Positions 1 to 9,938 of a stretch of 64,000 bases of DNA are shown in pieces (the stretch's first letter is position 1; the number at the start of each line of letters is the position of its first letter). Origin of the DNA: Ahaetulla prasina (Eukaryota; Chordata; Lepidosauria; Squamata; Colubridae); the NCBI RefSeq assembly GCF_028640845.1, contig NC_080539.1:373034733-373098732 (forward strand), written 5' to 3'. The notes under the pieces were generated by a model. The model saw nothing but the letters and a program-made list of their open reading frames with translations, made no database searches and was not told where the DNA came from. A program made the translations under genes and the position numbers.

Positions 1-532
1 TCTGTCCCCCCTCGTCTCTGTCCAAGCAATGGCTTAATTAGCTGGCACTATCAGCTCTGGCAGCAAACTAGCGAGTGTCTGCCAAGTGACTCCGTTATCT
101 CCCTTGAGGCCGATGTGTCACCCAGGAACAAACGGTACTTCAGCTCTTAGTTAAGCAGTTGATTTGCCTGCTACGAAGAGGCACAGCAGCCTTCGCTGCT
201 TTTATATCCTGTGGCATGTGGCTCCATGACTCAGCACTTCCTAGGCCTGCCCCACCCCTGCTTCTGTTGTTCCCGCCTCTCCTGCCTACGAAACCTAGGG
301 TCCAGCCAGGCCTGATTGCCATCAGCTGGGTCTGGAGGCGTGGCCTGGGGGGGGGGAAAGAGTCAGGGGATGGAGGCCTCGTTATCTCCTCCACCTGGTC
401 TGCCTCTGGCTCCTGGAGCTGAGCCAGGGAAGCCGGTGCTCCCGAGGTAAGTCCTGATGGCCCTTCCCCCTCACTTTCCAAGTCACTTTCTGGCAGGGGG
501 CCCGGCTTGGGGGGCGCAGACACAACACAACA
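1..532 (-). mobile_element. LTR (TG...CA family), cut by window edge
   Basis: On the minus strand this begins with TGTTGTGTTGTGTC at about 532. It carries the same blocks as the LTRs at 8049 and 55250: a stretch reading GCTGAGTCATGGAGCCACA, then a TATA-like GGATATAAAAG at about 210, then a transcribed downstream part. The far end is beyond position 1, so it is unknown whether this is a solo LTR or part of a provirus. A 151-codon open frame through it is incidental; no retroviral protein is recognisable. Confidence 0.7.
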
Positions 533-554
533 CCTCATAGCCGGGAGAGTTGTA

Positions 555-640
555 GTTACAGGTACGGGTAGTCCTCGACTTACGACCGGTCCCATAGCGA
601 TCGTTTGAAATTACAACGGACTTTGAAAGGGTAGACTTTA
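555..640. mobile_element. Fragment of Tigger-like MITE (TAGTCCTCGACTTACGACC end)
   Basis: One terminal inverted repeat of a family present many times here (for example 3026, 11277, 19053, 45440). The rest is missing. Assignment to TcMar/Tigger-type elements rests on the terminal motif and is tentative. Confidence 0.5.
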
Positions 641-825
641 CGAGGTCTGGTGGCGCAGGGGTTAGAGTGCAGTATTGCAGGCTAATTCTGCCGACCGCCA
701 GGGGTTCGATCTTCAGTGGCTGAAGGATGACTCAGCCTTCCGTCTGAGGCTGACTCGGTAAACCACTACTGAGAGGGCTGTAAAGCACTGTGAAGCGGTA
801 TATAAGTCTAAGTGTTATTGCTATT
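640..825 (+). mobile_element. tRNA-derived SINE
   Basis: It has a pol III-like A box (TGGCGCAGGGGTTAGAGTG) and B box (GGTTCGATC), followed by a body ending GCGGTATATAAGTCTAAGTG. It runs directly into the TCCA minisatellite, which may have grown from its tail. Confidence 0.65.
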
Positions 826-2300
826 CTCTGTCTCTCTCTATCCATCCATCATCTGTCCGTCCATCCGTCCATTGATCCATCCATTTGTTTTTCCTATCTA
901 CTTTTCTGTCTATCTCTATCAGTCCACCATCTGTCTGTCTCTCTGTCCATCCATCTCTTTCTATCTATCCACCATCCATCCATCCATCCTTCCTCTATCA
1001 TCTATCTCTCTATCCATCCACCATCTGTCCGTCCATTCATCCATCCATTTTTCTATAGATTTTTCTTCCTATCTCTAGCTATCCACCATCCATCCATCCA
1101 TCCTTCCTCTATCTAGCCATCGATCCGTCCATCCATCTCTATCTATCCATCCATCCATCCATCCTTCCTTCCTTCATCTATCTATCCACCATCTGTCTGT
1201 CTCTCTGTCCATCCATCTCTATCTGTCCACCATCCATCCGTCCTTCCTCTATCATCTATCTCTCTATCCATCCACCATCTGTCCATCCATCCATCCATTT
1301 TTCTATCGATTTTTCTGCCTATCTCTATCTATCCACCATCCATCCATCCATCCTCTGTCTCTCTGTCCATCCATCCATTCATCTCTAGCTATCCACCATC
1401 CATCCATCCTTCCTCTATCTATCCATCCACCATCTGTCCGTCCATCCATCCATTTTTTAATCTATTTTTCTGCCCATCCATCCATCCTGTCTGTCTGTCC
1501 GTCCATCCATCCATCCTTCCTCTACCTATCCATCCACCATCTGTCCATCCATCCATCCATTTTTTAATCTATTTTTCTGCCCATCCATCCATCCATCCTT
1601 CCTTCCTCTATCTATCCATCCACTATCTGTCTGTCCATCCATCCATTTTTTTAATCTATTTTTCTGCCCATCCATTCATCCTGTCTGTCTGTCCATCCAT
1701 CCATCCATCCATCTATCTCTATCCATCCACCATCTGTCCATCCATCCATCCATTTTTAATCTATTTTTCTGCCCATCCATCCATCCATCCTTCCTTCCTT
1801 CATCTATCTATCCACCATCTGCCTGTCTCTCTGTCCATCCATCTATCTCTATCTGTCCACCATCCATCCGTCCTTCCTCTATCATCTATCTCTCCATCCA
1901 TCCACCATCTGTCCATCCATCCATCCATCCATTTTTCTATCGATTTTTCTGCCTATCTCTATCCATCATCCATCCATCCATCCTCTGTCTCTCTGTCCAT
2001 CCGTCCATTCATCTCTAGCTATCCACCATCCATCCTTCCTCTATCTATCCATCCACCATCTGTCCGTCCATCCATCCATTTTTTAATCTATTTTTCTGCC
2101 CATCCATACATCCTTCCTCTATCTATCCATCCACTATCTGTCTGTCCATCCATCCATTTTTTAATCTATTTTTCTGCCCATCCATTCATCCATCTATCCA
2201 GTCAGTCAGTCTGTCTGTCCGTCCGTCCATCTATCTCTATATCTACATCTACCTACCTACCTAATCTCTCTCTCTCTACTATCTACAATATCGATCTATC
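826..2300. repeat. TCCA-rich minisatellite with higher-order structure
   Basis: About 1.5 kb of CCATCCATC / TCTATC / CTGTC tetranucleotides. Longer blocks recur, such as a run of TTTTTAATCTATTTTTCTGCC between CCATCC tracts, so the array grew by duplication of composite units. All open frames through it are low-complexity and not counted as genes. Confidence 0.9.
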
Positions 2301-2324
2301 GTTTTTCTCCCCCCCCATTTCTTT

Positions 2325-2600
2325 GTCGCAAGAGCTCTGGTGGCACAGTAGTGCTGTATCGCAGGCAAACTCTGCCCACTGCCAGGAGTTCGACTCTCAC
2401 CGGCTCAAGCCTTCCATCTTTCCGAGGTCAGTAAAATGAGGACCCAGATTGTTGGGGATCACATGCTGACTCCATAAACCGCTTAGAGGGGGCCGGAAAG
2501 CTCTGTGAAGTGATATATAATTCTAAGTCCTTCGGGAGAAGGGCGTCCTTCGGGAGAAGGGCGGTATACAAATTAAAATATTATTGTTATTATTATTATT
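2325..2600 (+). mobile_element. tRNA-derived SINE plus short L2-type tail
   Basis: Same SINE group as 640-825, with a B box near GGAGTTCGACTCTC. From about 2525 it is joined to a tail, duplicated once, reading TCCTTCGGGAGAAGGGCG and ending in ATT repeats. That tail is the 3' end shared by the L2 copies in this window. Confidence 0.6.
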
Positions 2601-2602
2601 AA

Positions 2603-2724
2603 GGGCTAATGCTATTACAATTTTGCTGGTTCCAAAATTTTGACACTCTTGACACAATTGTATTTGACATGCTTGGCAACTGGCTCGTATCAAAGGCTGC
2701 TGGCCACATCCCATAGGCAAGGGG
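2603..2724. other. Unassigned spacer
   Basis: About 120 bp between repeats with no recognisable gene, splice pair or repeat family. Confidence 0.4.
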
Positions 2725-2992
2725 CCTTTGGTGGCTCAGCAGACTAAGTCTGTCTGTTATTAACACAGCTGCCTGCAATTACTGCAAGTTCAAGTCCCAC
2801 CAGGCCCAAGGTTGACTCAGCCTTCCATCCTTTATAAGGTAGGTAAAATGAGGACCCAGATTGTTGGGGGCAATAAAAGTTGACTTTGTATATAATTATA
2901 CAAATGGATGAAGACTATTGCTTGACACAGTGTAAGCCGCCCTGAGTCTTCGGAGAAGGGCGGGATATACATTCAAAAAAAAAAAAAAATGA
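2725..2992 (+). mobile_element. tRNA-derived SINE (GGTGGCTCAGCAGAC family)
   Basis: It has an A-box-like GGTGGCTCAGCAGACTAAG and a B box GTTCAAGTCCCAC, a body containing CCCAGATTGTTGGGGGCAA, the tail GCCGCCCTGAGTCTTCGGAG and an A-rich end. The same family occurs at 14785, 16475, 27139 and 59800. Confidence 0.8.
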
Positions 2993-3305
2993 CTGCAATT
3001 TATGACCTTTTTCTTCAATACTACTATTTAGCGTAAGAAGTCCTTGACTTACAATGGTTTATTTAGTGACCATTCGAAGTTACAGTCACACTGAAAAAGT
3101 GACTTATGATGGGTTTTCACGCTGATGACCACTCCAGCAGCCCTGTGGTCACGTGATCCAAAATTCAGACTTTTGGGCAACCGACTCATATTTATGACGG
3201 GTGCAGAGTCCATGGCGTGTGCATGTGTGTTTCACGTGATCCCCTTTTACGAAAAAGCCAGACTCACTTAAAAACCGTGTGACGAACTTAACAACTGTGG
3301 CGAGA

Positions 3306-3436
3306 CAGATATCCGATTGCCTTTGAATAATTCGGATGTATTATTTTAGAATGTAATGGGGGAGGTTAGGAAATGAAAAGACTCAGCTGAGGCTAATTGG
3401 ATTAGAAGGGAAAATTTTACTCTATGTTTGGTTCAT

Positions 3437-3517
<81 letters not shown>

Positions 3518-4084
3518 CGATTTCTCTACCGCCCTTCTCCCAAAGGACTCAGGGCGGTTTACAGTCAAAGTAAAATCAATTAATACAAAGGAAAATTTAG
3601 AGTTGATTGAAGAACTTAAAACCAATAAAACCCCTTATTAAAACCCCACTAGGCCAGTCCTGCATGGTGAAACAAAAATGTTTTCAGCTTGCGTCGAAAG
3701 GTCCGAAGATCAGGGAGTTGACGGATACCTGGTGGTAGCGTGTTCCAGAGGGTTGGTGCCCCCACAGAGAAGGCCCTCCCCCTGGGTGTCGCCAGCCGAC
3801 ATTGGCACCCCGAGGAGAACCTCCCTATGGGAGCACACTGGTCGATGGGAGATCGCCGGTAGCAGCAGGCGGTCCCGTAAGTAACCCGGTCCTATGCCAT
3901 GGAGCGCTTTAAAGGTGGTAACTAACAATATATATTAATATATTGTTAGTTACCAATATATATATACTAACAATGTATAACAATACCTTGTGATTGACTC
4001 GGGAAGCCGGGGGGGGGGGAAGGGGTTTTGAAGGGGAAAAGGGGAAAAATATTTTGTTTGTTAAAACTTTTTCAATAAAAAAAA
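3306..4084 (+). mobile_element. 5'-truncated L1 3' end with 16-bp target duplication
   Basis: The 16-bp target AACAACTGTGGCGAGA is repeated at 3290-3305 and 4085-4100. The insert ends in AATAAA and a poly-A run and matches the reverse complement of the L1 3' end at 21220-21430. It is split by an L2 tail fragment at 3441-3972. Confidence 0.85.
3441..3972 (-). mobile_element. L2 LINE 3' fragment inserted in L1
   Basis: It has an (ATT)n(GTT)n tail on its left, then the conserved block CCGCCCTTCTCCCAAAGGAC, then a decayed ORF2 C-terminus on the minus strand containing ALHGIGPGYLRDRLL. A 6-bp ATGTAT flanks both sides (3435-3440, 3973-3978). Confidence 0.8.
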
Positions 4085-4239
4085 AACAACTGTGGCGAGA
4101 AAGCTCACAAAATGGGGCAAAACTCGTTTCTCTCGCTTAGTAACCGAAATTTTGGGGGATCGGTTGTGGTCGTTAAGTCGAGGACCACCTGACAACATCT
4201 GGATTAGGGCAAGCTGCTGAATTAGAAATTAGTACCCAC

Positions 4240-4537
4240 CGAGCTCTCGATCTGTCATGGGGAGATAATAATCCACAAATTCTTCGGATTTTCCCAGCAT
4301 AGTATCCACACCGGCGGTGATCATCTCGCCCACTCTGGAGCCCATAACGCCGTTCACACCCCCTGCCACGACAGAGCAGGTCATCTCCATGCTGCCTTGG
4401 ACGGCTCCCTTGGCCATGTCCACCATCCCGTTCACGCCACTGGACACGGCTCGCTTCGCCCCATGGACGGTGCTGGACACGGCGTCTCGGGCTCCCGTGA
4501 CTTTGTTGGACAACAATTCTTTGGTGTTTGCTACCAC
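4240..4537 (-). CDS. PLIN3: Perilipin coding exon (amphipathic repeat exon)
   Basis: Perilipins coat cytosolic lipid droplets and control lipase access. This 298-nt exon continues in phase 0 from the exon at 6499 and encodes [13 protein letters not shown] onward to [18 protein letters not shown]. It covers the 11-mer/33-mer amphipathic helix region (one 33-residue PLIN4-like unit around [17 protein letters not shown]) and the conserved VDYYLPMT motif. The acceptor is TTCCCTTCCCAG before GTGGTAGC and the donor is CTCG before GTGGGT, ending in phase 1 as expected for the family. Later exons (the four-helix bundle) are not in the window. Sequence is closest to PLIN3, but position beside LRG1-like genes recalls the PLIN4/PLIN5 locus, so the exact orthologue is open. 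A CR1 copy begins about 14 bp upstream of the acceptor. Confidence 0.9.
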
Positions 4538-4551
4538 CTGGGAAGGGAAAT

Positions 4552-4732
4552 GAACTGTGAGAGGGATCTTGGAGTCCTAGTGGACAACCATTTAGATATG
4601 AGCCATCCGTGTGCAGCAGCTGCCAAAAAAGCCAACACGGTTCTGGGCTGCATCAACAGAGGGATAGAATCAAGATCACGTGACGTGTTAAGACCACTTT
4701 ATAATGCCTTGGTAAGGCCACACTTGGAATAT

Positions 4733-4779
<47 letters not shown>

Positions 4780-5410
4780 TTAGATTTTTATACCGCCCTT
4801 CTCCCGAAGGACTCAGGGCGGTTCACAGCCATAATAAAAACAGAACAATATACAATTAAAACAACAATTAAAAAACTTATTATATATGGGCTGAGATATA
4901 AAACAATATCCTATTAAAATTAAACTCTCTAAAAGTATAAAATTATAAAATTTAAAAATCATGAAGCCAGTCCCGCACGGATGAATAAATAGGTCTTGAG
5001 CTCATGGACATTGCATTCAGTTTTGGTCGCCACGATGTAAAAAAGATGCCGAGACTCTAGAAAGAGTGCAGAGAAGAGCCACAAAGATGATTAGGGGACT
5101 GGAGGCTAAAACATATGAAGAACGGTTGCAGGAACTGGGTATGGCTAGTTTAATGAAAAGAAGGACTAGGGGAGACATGATAGCAGTGTTCCAATATCTC
5201 AGGGGCTGCCCCAAAGAAGAGAGAGTCAAACTATTCTCCAAAGCACCTGAGGGTAGACCAAGAAGCAATGGGTGGAAACTAATCAAGGAGAGATACAACT
5301 TAGAACTAAGGAGAAATTTCCTGACGGTTAGAACAATTAATCAGTGGAACAACTTGCCTCCAGAAGTTGTGAATGCTCAAACACTGGACGTTTTTAAGAA
5401 GAGATCCTGA
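4552..5410 (+). mobile_element. CR1 LINE ORF2 3' portion, interrupted
   Basis: The encoded text is the CR1 ORF2 C-terminus ([20 protein letters not shown], then [20 protein letters not shown]). It is split by an L2 tail at about 4738-5005 and lies antisense to the perilipin gene. Confidence 0.85.
4738..5005 (-). mobile_element. L2 3' tail with (TTTA)n
   Basis: It has a TTTA microsatellite and then CCGCCCTTCTCCCGAAGGAC and an A-rich body. It interrupts the CR1 sequence between CTTGGAATAT and GCATTCAGTTTTGG. Confidence 0.75.
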
Positions 5411-5421
5411 ATAAATTCGCT

Positions 5422-5625
5422 CAGTGGTGAAATCCAAATTTTTTTACTACTGGTTCTGTGGGCATGGCTTGGTGGGAGTGACAGGGGGAAAGATATTGCG
5501 AAATCCCCATTCCCACCCCGCTCTGGGGCCAGCCGGAGATGGGTATTTGCTGGTTCTCCGAACTATTCAAAATTTCCCCTACCGGTTCTCCAGAACCTGT
5601 CAGAACCTGCTGGATTTCACCCCTG
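5422..5625. mobile_element. hAT-type MITE with perfect 8-bp duplication
   Basis: The termini are CAGTGGTGAAATCC and GGATTTCACCCCTG. The target AATTCGCT is present exactly on both sides (5414-5421, 5626-5633). It is 204 bp and non-coding, inserted at the end of the CR1 fragment. Confidence 0.9.
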
Positions 5626-5744
5626 AATTCGCTCTAAATGAATAAGTGAAGGAATCCACAGAATGCATCTAAATAAGGGGATAAATATCCATTTTAATGT
5701 AAGGAACATGAGGTGGGGGGGGAAGGAAAAAAATGACACGTACT

Positions 5745-6060
5745 GTTTGTTTAGGGATCGTTCACAACAGCACAGAAAGTGCGCTGTGTGACTATTTTGT
5801 CACACTTACAACTGTCCCAGCATCCTCATGGTCACGTCATCGAAATTCAGACGCGTGGCAGTGTCCTGGGGTCACCTGATCCCTTTCTGACAAGCAAAGT
5901 CAATGGGGAAGCCAAATTCACTTAACAACCGTGTCACTAACCTATCACCTGCAGTGATTCACTTGACAACCGTGGCAAAAAAAGGCCGCAAAGTGGGTCA
6001 CAAGTCACTCAACGAGAGAAATTTGGGGCTCAGTTGCGGCCGTAGGTCAAGGGCTGCCTC
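5745..6060. mobile_element. Tigger-like MITE copy, decayed
   Basis: It carries the family's internal landmarks: TTAGGGATCGTTCACAACAG, then CACTTAACAACCGTG, then GTAGGTCAAGG. Confidence 0.65.
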
Positions 6061-6139
6061 TCCTTGGCTAGAAGTGGTTTCGTTTCAAAACTTTACCCCA
6101 AAATGAGGTATATACAGGAATTCTTGAATCCAAGACTAA

Positions 6140-6232
6140 CAGATGCCTAGGCAGGGGGTTGGACTAGAAGACCTCCAAGGTCCCTTCCAACTCTGTTGTT
6201 GTGGTTGTTGTTATTTATTATTATTATAGATG
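6140..6232 (+). mobile_element. CR1 3' tail
   Basis: The diagnostic 3' end GGGGGTTGGACTAGAAGACC then CCCTTCCAACTCTG is followed by a GTT/ATT tail. Confidence 0.75.
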
Positions 6233-6498
6233 CAAAAGCCCTGAAATTTCTCTGAACTCAGGAAAGTGGGTTCCCTCAACCTGCCAGCTTGGTCCAAAGT
6301 AGAGCTGCCTCAGGGATCCACTCCCTGTGAAGTTCCTGGGTCTGCCTGCCGTCTTGTGTTTCTCCAGGATGGATGGGAGACCACACAGAGATCAGTCAGT
6401 TGCTGAGGCGGCAGACTGACTCTGCGACGTGATTCAAGCCAAAGTGGGTTCGTCATGAAATCGGAACGCCCGTGGCGAAGGGGCCCCCCCCCCCATAC

Positions 6499-6581
6499 CT
6501 TGTCAGACGGCTGCTGCAGGATAGGGAGTTTCTCTTCCAGTTTATCCAGTCCTTTGCATGCGTACACACTGGCTGTTGCAA
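6499..6581 (-). CDS. PLIN3: Perilipin coding exon (PAT domain end)
   Basis: This 83-nt exon starts in phase 1. The final A of the exon at 8612 plus its first TT makes Ile, giving [20 protein letters not shown] and ILQQPSDK. This is the highly conserved [15 protein letters not shown] block at the end of the perilipin PAT domain. The acceptor is TATCTTCCCAG and the donor AAG before GTATGG. It ends in phase 0 and joins the exon at 4537 to read [14 protein letters not shown], matching the family without a gap. The reading frame running on past the donor is intronic. Confidence 0.92.
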
Positions 6582-6679
6582 CTGGGAAGATACACAGAAG
6601 AACGGCTCAGCTGGGTTCGCACAATCCCCTTCACTGATCTAAGAAGGGTTTCTAAATCTTCTGACAATTTCCAGATGTG

Positions 6680-7335
6680 TGGATTTGGACACCCAGAATC
6701 CCCTAGCCAGCATGTGGGGACTTCAACTCCCAGAATTCCCCAGCCAGCATTGTGGATTTCAACTCCCAGAATTCCCCAGTCAGCATGTGGGGACTTCAAC
6801 TCCCAGAATCCCCCAGCCAGCATGTGGGGACTTTAACTCCCAGAATTCCCCAACCAGCATCTGGGAATTTCAACTCCCAGAATTCCCCAGCCAGCATGTG
6901 GGGACTTCAACTCCCAGAATCCCCCAGCCAGCATTGTGAACTTCAACTCCCAGAATTCCCCAGCCAGCATCTGGGAATTTCAACTCCCAGAATTCCCCAG
7001 CCAGCATGTGGGGACTTCAACTCCCAGAATTCCCCAGCCAGCATTGTGGACTTCAACTCCCAGAATTCCCCAGCCAGCATGTGGGGACTTCAACTCCCAG
7101 AATTCTCCAATCAGCATGGATGGATTTCAGCTACCAGAATCCCCCAGCCAGCATGTGGGGACTTCAACTCCCAGAATTCCCCAGCCAGCATTGTGGACTT
7201 CAACTCCCAGAATTCCCCAGTCAGCATTGTGGACTTCAACTCCCAGAATTCCATAGCCAACCTCTGAGGACCAACTCCCAGAATTCCCCAGCCATCCTCT
7301 GAGGACTTCAACTCCCAGAATTCCACAGCCAGCAT
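6680..7335. repeat. 37-bp tandem minisatellite in perilipin intron
   Basis: About 17 units of roughly 37 bp, each containing CTTCAACTCCCAGAATTCCC followed by CAGCCAGCATGTGGGGA or a variant. The unit comes from the inner part of the hAT-type MITE seen at 9629 and 18196. Several frames stay open through it only because the unit lacks stops. Confidence 0.9.
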
Positions 7336-8040
7336 GCTTAAACTTTCCAATATTTTCTCAGCAATGGACCTTTTTTTTTTTTTTTTTGCACATCTCTCAA
7401 ACTATTTGGGGATACTTCCCAAAAAATACAAAGACGTGAGCAACACACCAGATCAGCAGCTCTGTTTGTTTTTTCCCATCACCTTGCCAACCATCACATC
7501 TGCAAAAAAAATGTTTCAAGGTGCTAGTCCTCAGGATTGTTTGAATGATGGCTGGGCATCAGACTTGTATTGATTGTTCATCGAAGTATGCAGGGCCGGT
7601 TTTAAGATTAAGAGTGTCTTAATTCTAGGCAGACGCCTGGAATGGAAGGGCTAGGAAGATATCAGAGGTCATCTAGTTTTCAATTTCGGCTACTTCGAGA
7701 CATGTGGACTTCAACTTCCAGAATTCCCCAGGCAGTATGCTGACTGGGAGATTCTAGGAGAGGAAGCCCACGTGCCTGGGGAATTCTGGGTGTGGAAGTC
7801 CACGTGTCTTAAAAGTTTCCAAGATTAAGAAAGATCGGACTCATCCAACAAGCTCCAACCACAACTCGTGAAGCAGGCCGGCCACAGGGCAGAAAATCTG
7901 GAAGGACCCTTAAAAGGTCATTCAGTCCATCCCCCTGGTCAAGGTAGGGCTCCACCGCTTCATCCCCCCACCACACACACACAACAGGGCTGTCCATTTC
8001 AGTGCCCAAGTTTGGAGCCCATCTACTCCAGCCACCTCCC
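7336..8040. other. Intronic sequence, mostly decayed MITE pieces
   Basis: It contains a T-tract (about 7371), single ACTTCAACTTCCAGAATTCC fragments near 7710, and a partial inverted copy near 7780. No exon or other gene was recognised. Confidence 0.5.
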
Positions 8041-8048
8041 CACAAAAC

Positions 8049-8583
8049 TGTTGTGTCTCGCTCGCTTTCCCCGCAGCCGGCTCCCTCTTATCTCCTGCCA
8101 AACGCTGAGGAATGTCCTGGCATGCCTCCAGGCCCCAGCCCTGGCACCATGCCCAGACAGGCCGAGCAAGAAGAGGGGCCTGACATGCCTCCAGCCCCTA
8201 GCCTTGGCACCATGCCCAGGTAAACGGAGCAACTAGACCCCTCTCCCTCCCCCACAGCATGTGAGCCTGAGGAATGTGAATTACCAACAGCTGGAGCCTG
8301 GAGAGATCCTCGCTTCAGGAGAATTGATAGGCGGCGTCAGCAAAAGGAAGGGAGGGGCAGGCCTGGATAAGTGCTGAGTCATGGAGCCACACCCCGTGGC
8401 CTATATAAAGGATCTGCTTTCTGGCATTCTCTGAGTAAGGCAAAGTCTACCTTGGATTGCTGAAGTCACTTCCTGGTCTCCTGCCTGCCTTGAGAACTTT
8501 GCTAGGACTTTGGCAGAGCTGCAGAGGCACGCCTGATACGGACTTCCCCAACCCGGCCGTCAGCGGAGGAGCGGGACACGACA
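8049..8583 (+). mobile_element. Solo LTR with 5-bp target duplication
   Basis: It starts TGTTGTGTCTCG and ends GGGACACGACA. AAAAC flanks both sides exactly (8044-8048, 8584-8588). It has the family landmarks GCTGAGTCATGGAGCCACA and a TATA-like CCTATATAAAGG at about 8400. No internal retroviral genes accompany it, so this is a recombined solo LTR. It sits in a perilipin intron, antisense to the gene, and ends 28 bp from an exon boundary. Confidence 0.93.
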
Positions 8584-8611
8584 AAAACATTGCTCCAACC
8601 CTCTTACTCAC

Positions 8612-8807
8612 TCTGAGGCTCCAGTCTGGTGACCAGAGGTTGGGCACCGCACAGGGCAGCTGCCGTGAGGGTCTTCACCCCTTTCTCGGCCACATCGCAG
8701 ACGGACTTCAAGTAGGGACTCGTCTCCTTGGTGGACGCGTAGGCCGAGGAGACCAGGTGGCAGGTTGAACTCACCAAGGGCAGGCTGGCCACCCGACCCA
8801 TCACATT
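8612..8807 (-). CDS. PLIN3: Perilipin coding exon (PAT domain)
   Basis: This 196-nt exon in phase 0 encodes [20 protein letters not shown] then [20 protein letters not shown] and [17 protein letters not shown] up to RLEPQ. This is the start of the PAT domain: [16 protein letters not shown], CDxAEKGV and AQPL are family hallmarks, and the wording is nearest PLIN3. The acceptor is TTTGTCCTTGCAG, the donor CAGA before GTGAGTAAG. It ends in phase 1, consistent with the next exon. The long frame extending upstream of the acceptor is intron. Confidence 0.93.
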
Positions 8808-8984
8808 CTGCAAGGACAAAATTCCTGGTGAAGTCAACGGAAATCGGCGGCCGATCCCGGCGGCCTTGAGTTGGAAGGGGGTGGGAGTGGGGGGTTGAGG
8901 CTTGGCAGCCGCCACTTGCCAACCAGACCTCAAAGCTTCCCAACTGGACCCCAAGTTATCAAATGGCCAGTCGGGGTCTCTAGG

Positions 8985-9185
8985 ACAGGGGTCTCCAATC
9001 TTGGCAACTTGAAGACTTGTGGACTTCCAACTCCCAGATTTGCTCAGCCAGCAATGGTTGCTCTAGGACAGGGGTCTCCAACCTTGGCGACTTTAAGCCT
9101 GGCGGACTTCAACTCCCAGAATTCCCCCAGCCAGCTTTCTAGCTGTTCTAGGATGTGATGTGGAGTTGAAGCCCACAAGTCTTAA
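8985..9185. mobile_element. Fragments of hAT-type MITE (CAGGGGTCTCCAA family)
   Basis: Two partial copies starting ACAGGGGTCTCCAATCTTGG and ACAGGGGTCTCCAACCTTGG, each with ACTTCAACTCCCAGA-like interiors. The second is split by the element at 9189. Confidence 0.7.
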
Positions 9186-9188
9186 AGT

Positions 9189-9590
9189 CAGTGGTGGGCC
9201 TCACCGGTTGTAACAACCGGTTTGCTTCGCACACCCTCCGGAGGCCGGAAATGGGCCGTTCCGGACTTCCAGTAGGCCCATTTTTTTGCCCTCCCCAGGC
9301 TCCGGAGGCTTTCCTGGAACCTCCAGGAAGGTGAAAAACGGCCTCCCCTGGGCTCTGGAGGCCTGTAATGGGGCTGTTTCCGGACTTCCGGTACACCCGG
9401 GTTTTTCCTCCCAGAGCCTCCATGCGTGCCCTGCACTTACCTGGCACCCAAAATGGGCCATGCGGAGACTCCTGGGAGGGGTGGAGTGGGCGGGGTCAGC
9501 CAGTCCTTGGAATAACCGGTTCGCCGAACCAGATTAAAATGAACATCCGGTTCGCCCGCACCGATCCAAACCGGCTGACTCCCACCCCTG
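9189..9590. mobile_element. hAT-type MITE nested in another MITE
   Basis: The termini are CAGTGGTGGG and CCCACCCCTG, the interior is GC-rich with repeated CCGGTT motifs, and the flanking target copies are CTTAAAGT and CTTAAAAG (imperfect). It interrupts the AGTCTTAAAAGTTGCCAAGG arm of the surrounding MITE. Confidence 0.7.
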
Positions 9591-9628
9591 CTTAAAAGTT
9601 GCCAAGGTTGCAGACCTTTGGTCTAGGA

Positions 9629-9793
9629 CAGGGGTCTGCAAACTTGGCTCTTTTAAGACTTGTGGACTTCAACTCCCAGAGTTCCTCAGCCGGCAAAGCT
9701 TGTGGACTTCAACTCCCAGAGTTGCTCAGCCAGCAAAGACTTCTGGGAGTTGAAGTCCACAAGTCTTAAAAGAGCCAAGTTTGCAGACCCCTG
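9629..9793. mobile_element. Palindromic hAT-type MITE
   Basis: The termini are CAGGGGTCTGCAAACTTGG and its inverse. The flanking duplication is GTCTAGGA / GTCCAGGA (7 of 8). Most of the element is an inverted repeat. Confidence 0.85.
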
Positions 9794-9938
9794 GTCCAGG
9801 ATGTGACGTGGACACAACTGCTGTGGTTTCCACGCCATCGCTGTAACCTGACCCGACGATGGCTTATTCAGCAAATCCGGGTGAAAACCTACCAGGGTTT
9901 ATAGGAATGAAGGGGGAATCCAGGCCTAGAGAACTTAC

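Larger units (their letters stand above)
3026..4192. mobile_element. Tigger-like MITE, interrupted
   Basis: The left part starts GTCCTTGACTTACAATGG and the right part ends in the inverted equivalent GTCGAGGACCACCTG. The two halves would join at AACAACTGTGGCGAGA, which is present on both sides of an L1 insertion (3306-4084). Confidence 0.7.

Noticed and set aside
140..595. 151-codon minus-strand frame
   Set aside because: Lies inside an LTR and MITE fragment; no protein similarity recognised.
1..4239. Further perilipin exons to the left of 4240
   Set aside because: No match to the expected following exon was seen; the region is repeats, so the exons are probably beyond the window.
6679..7350. 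Regular short repeats resembling a CRISPR array or a repeat protein
   Set aside because: Units are directly contiguous with no unique spacers, match a MITE core, and the host is a vertebrate.
8604..8954. 116-codon frame treated as one protein
   Set aside because: Only the part from 8807 down to 8612 is the perilipin exon; the rest is intron read-through.
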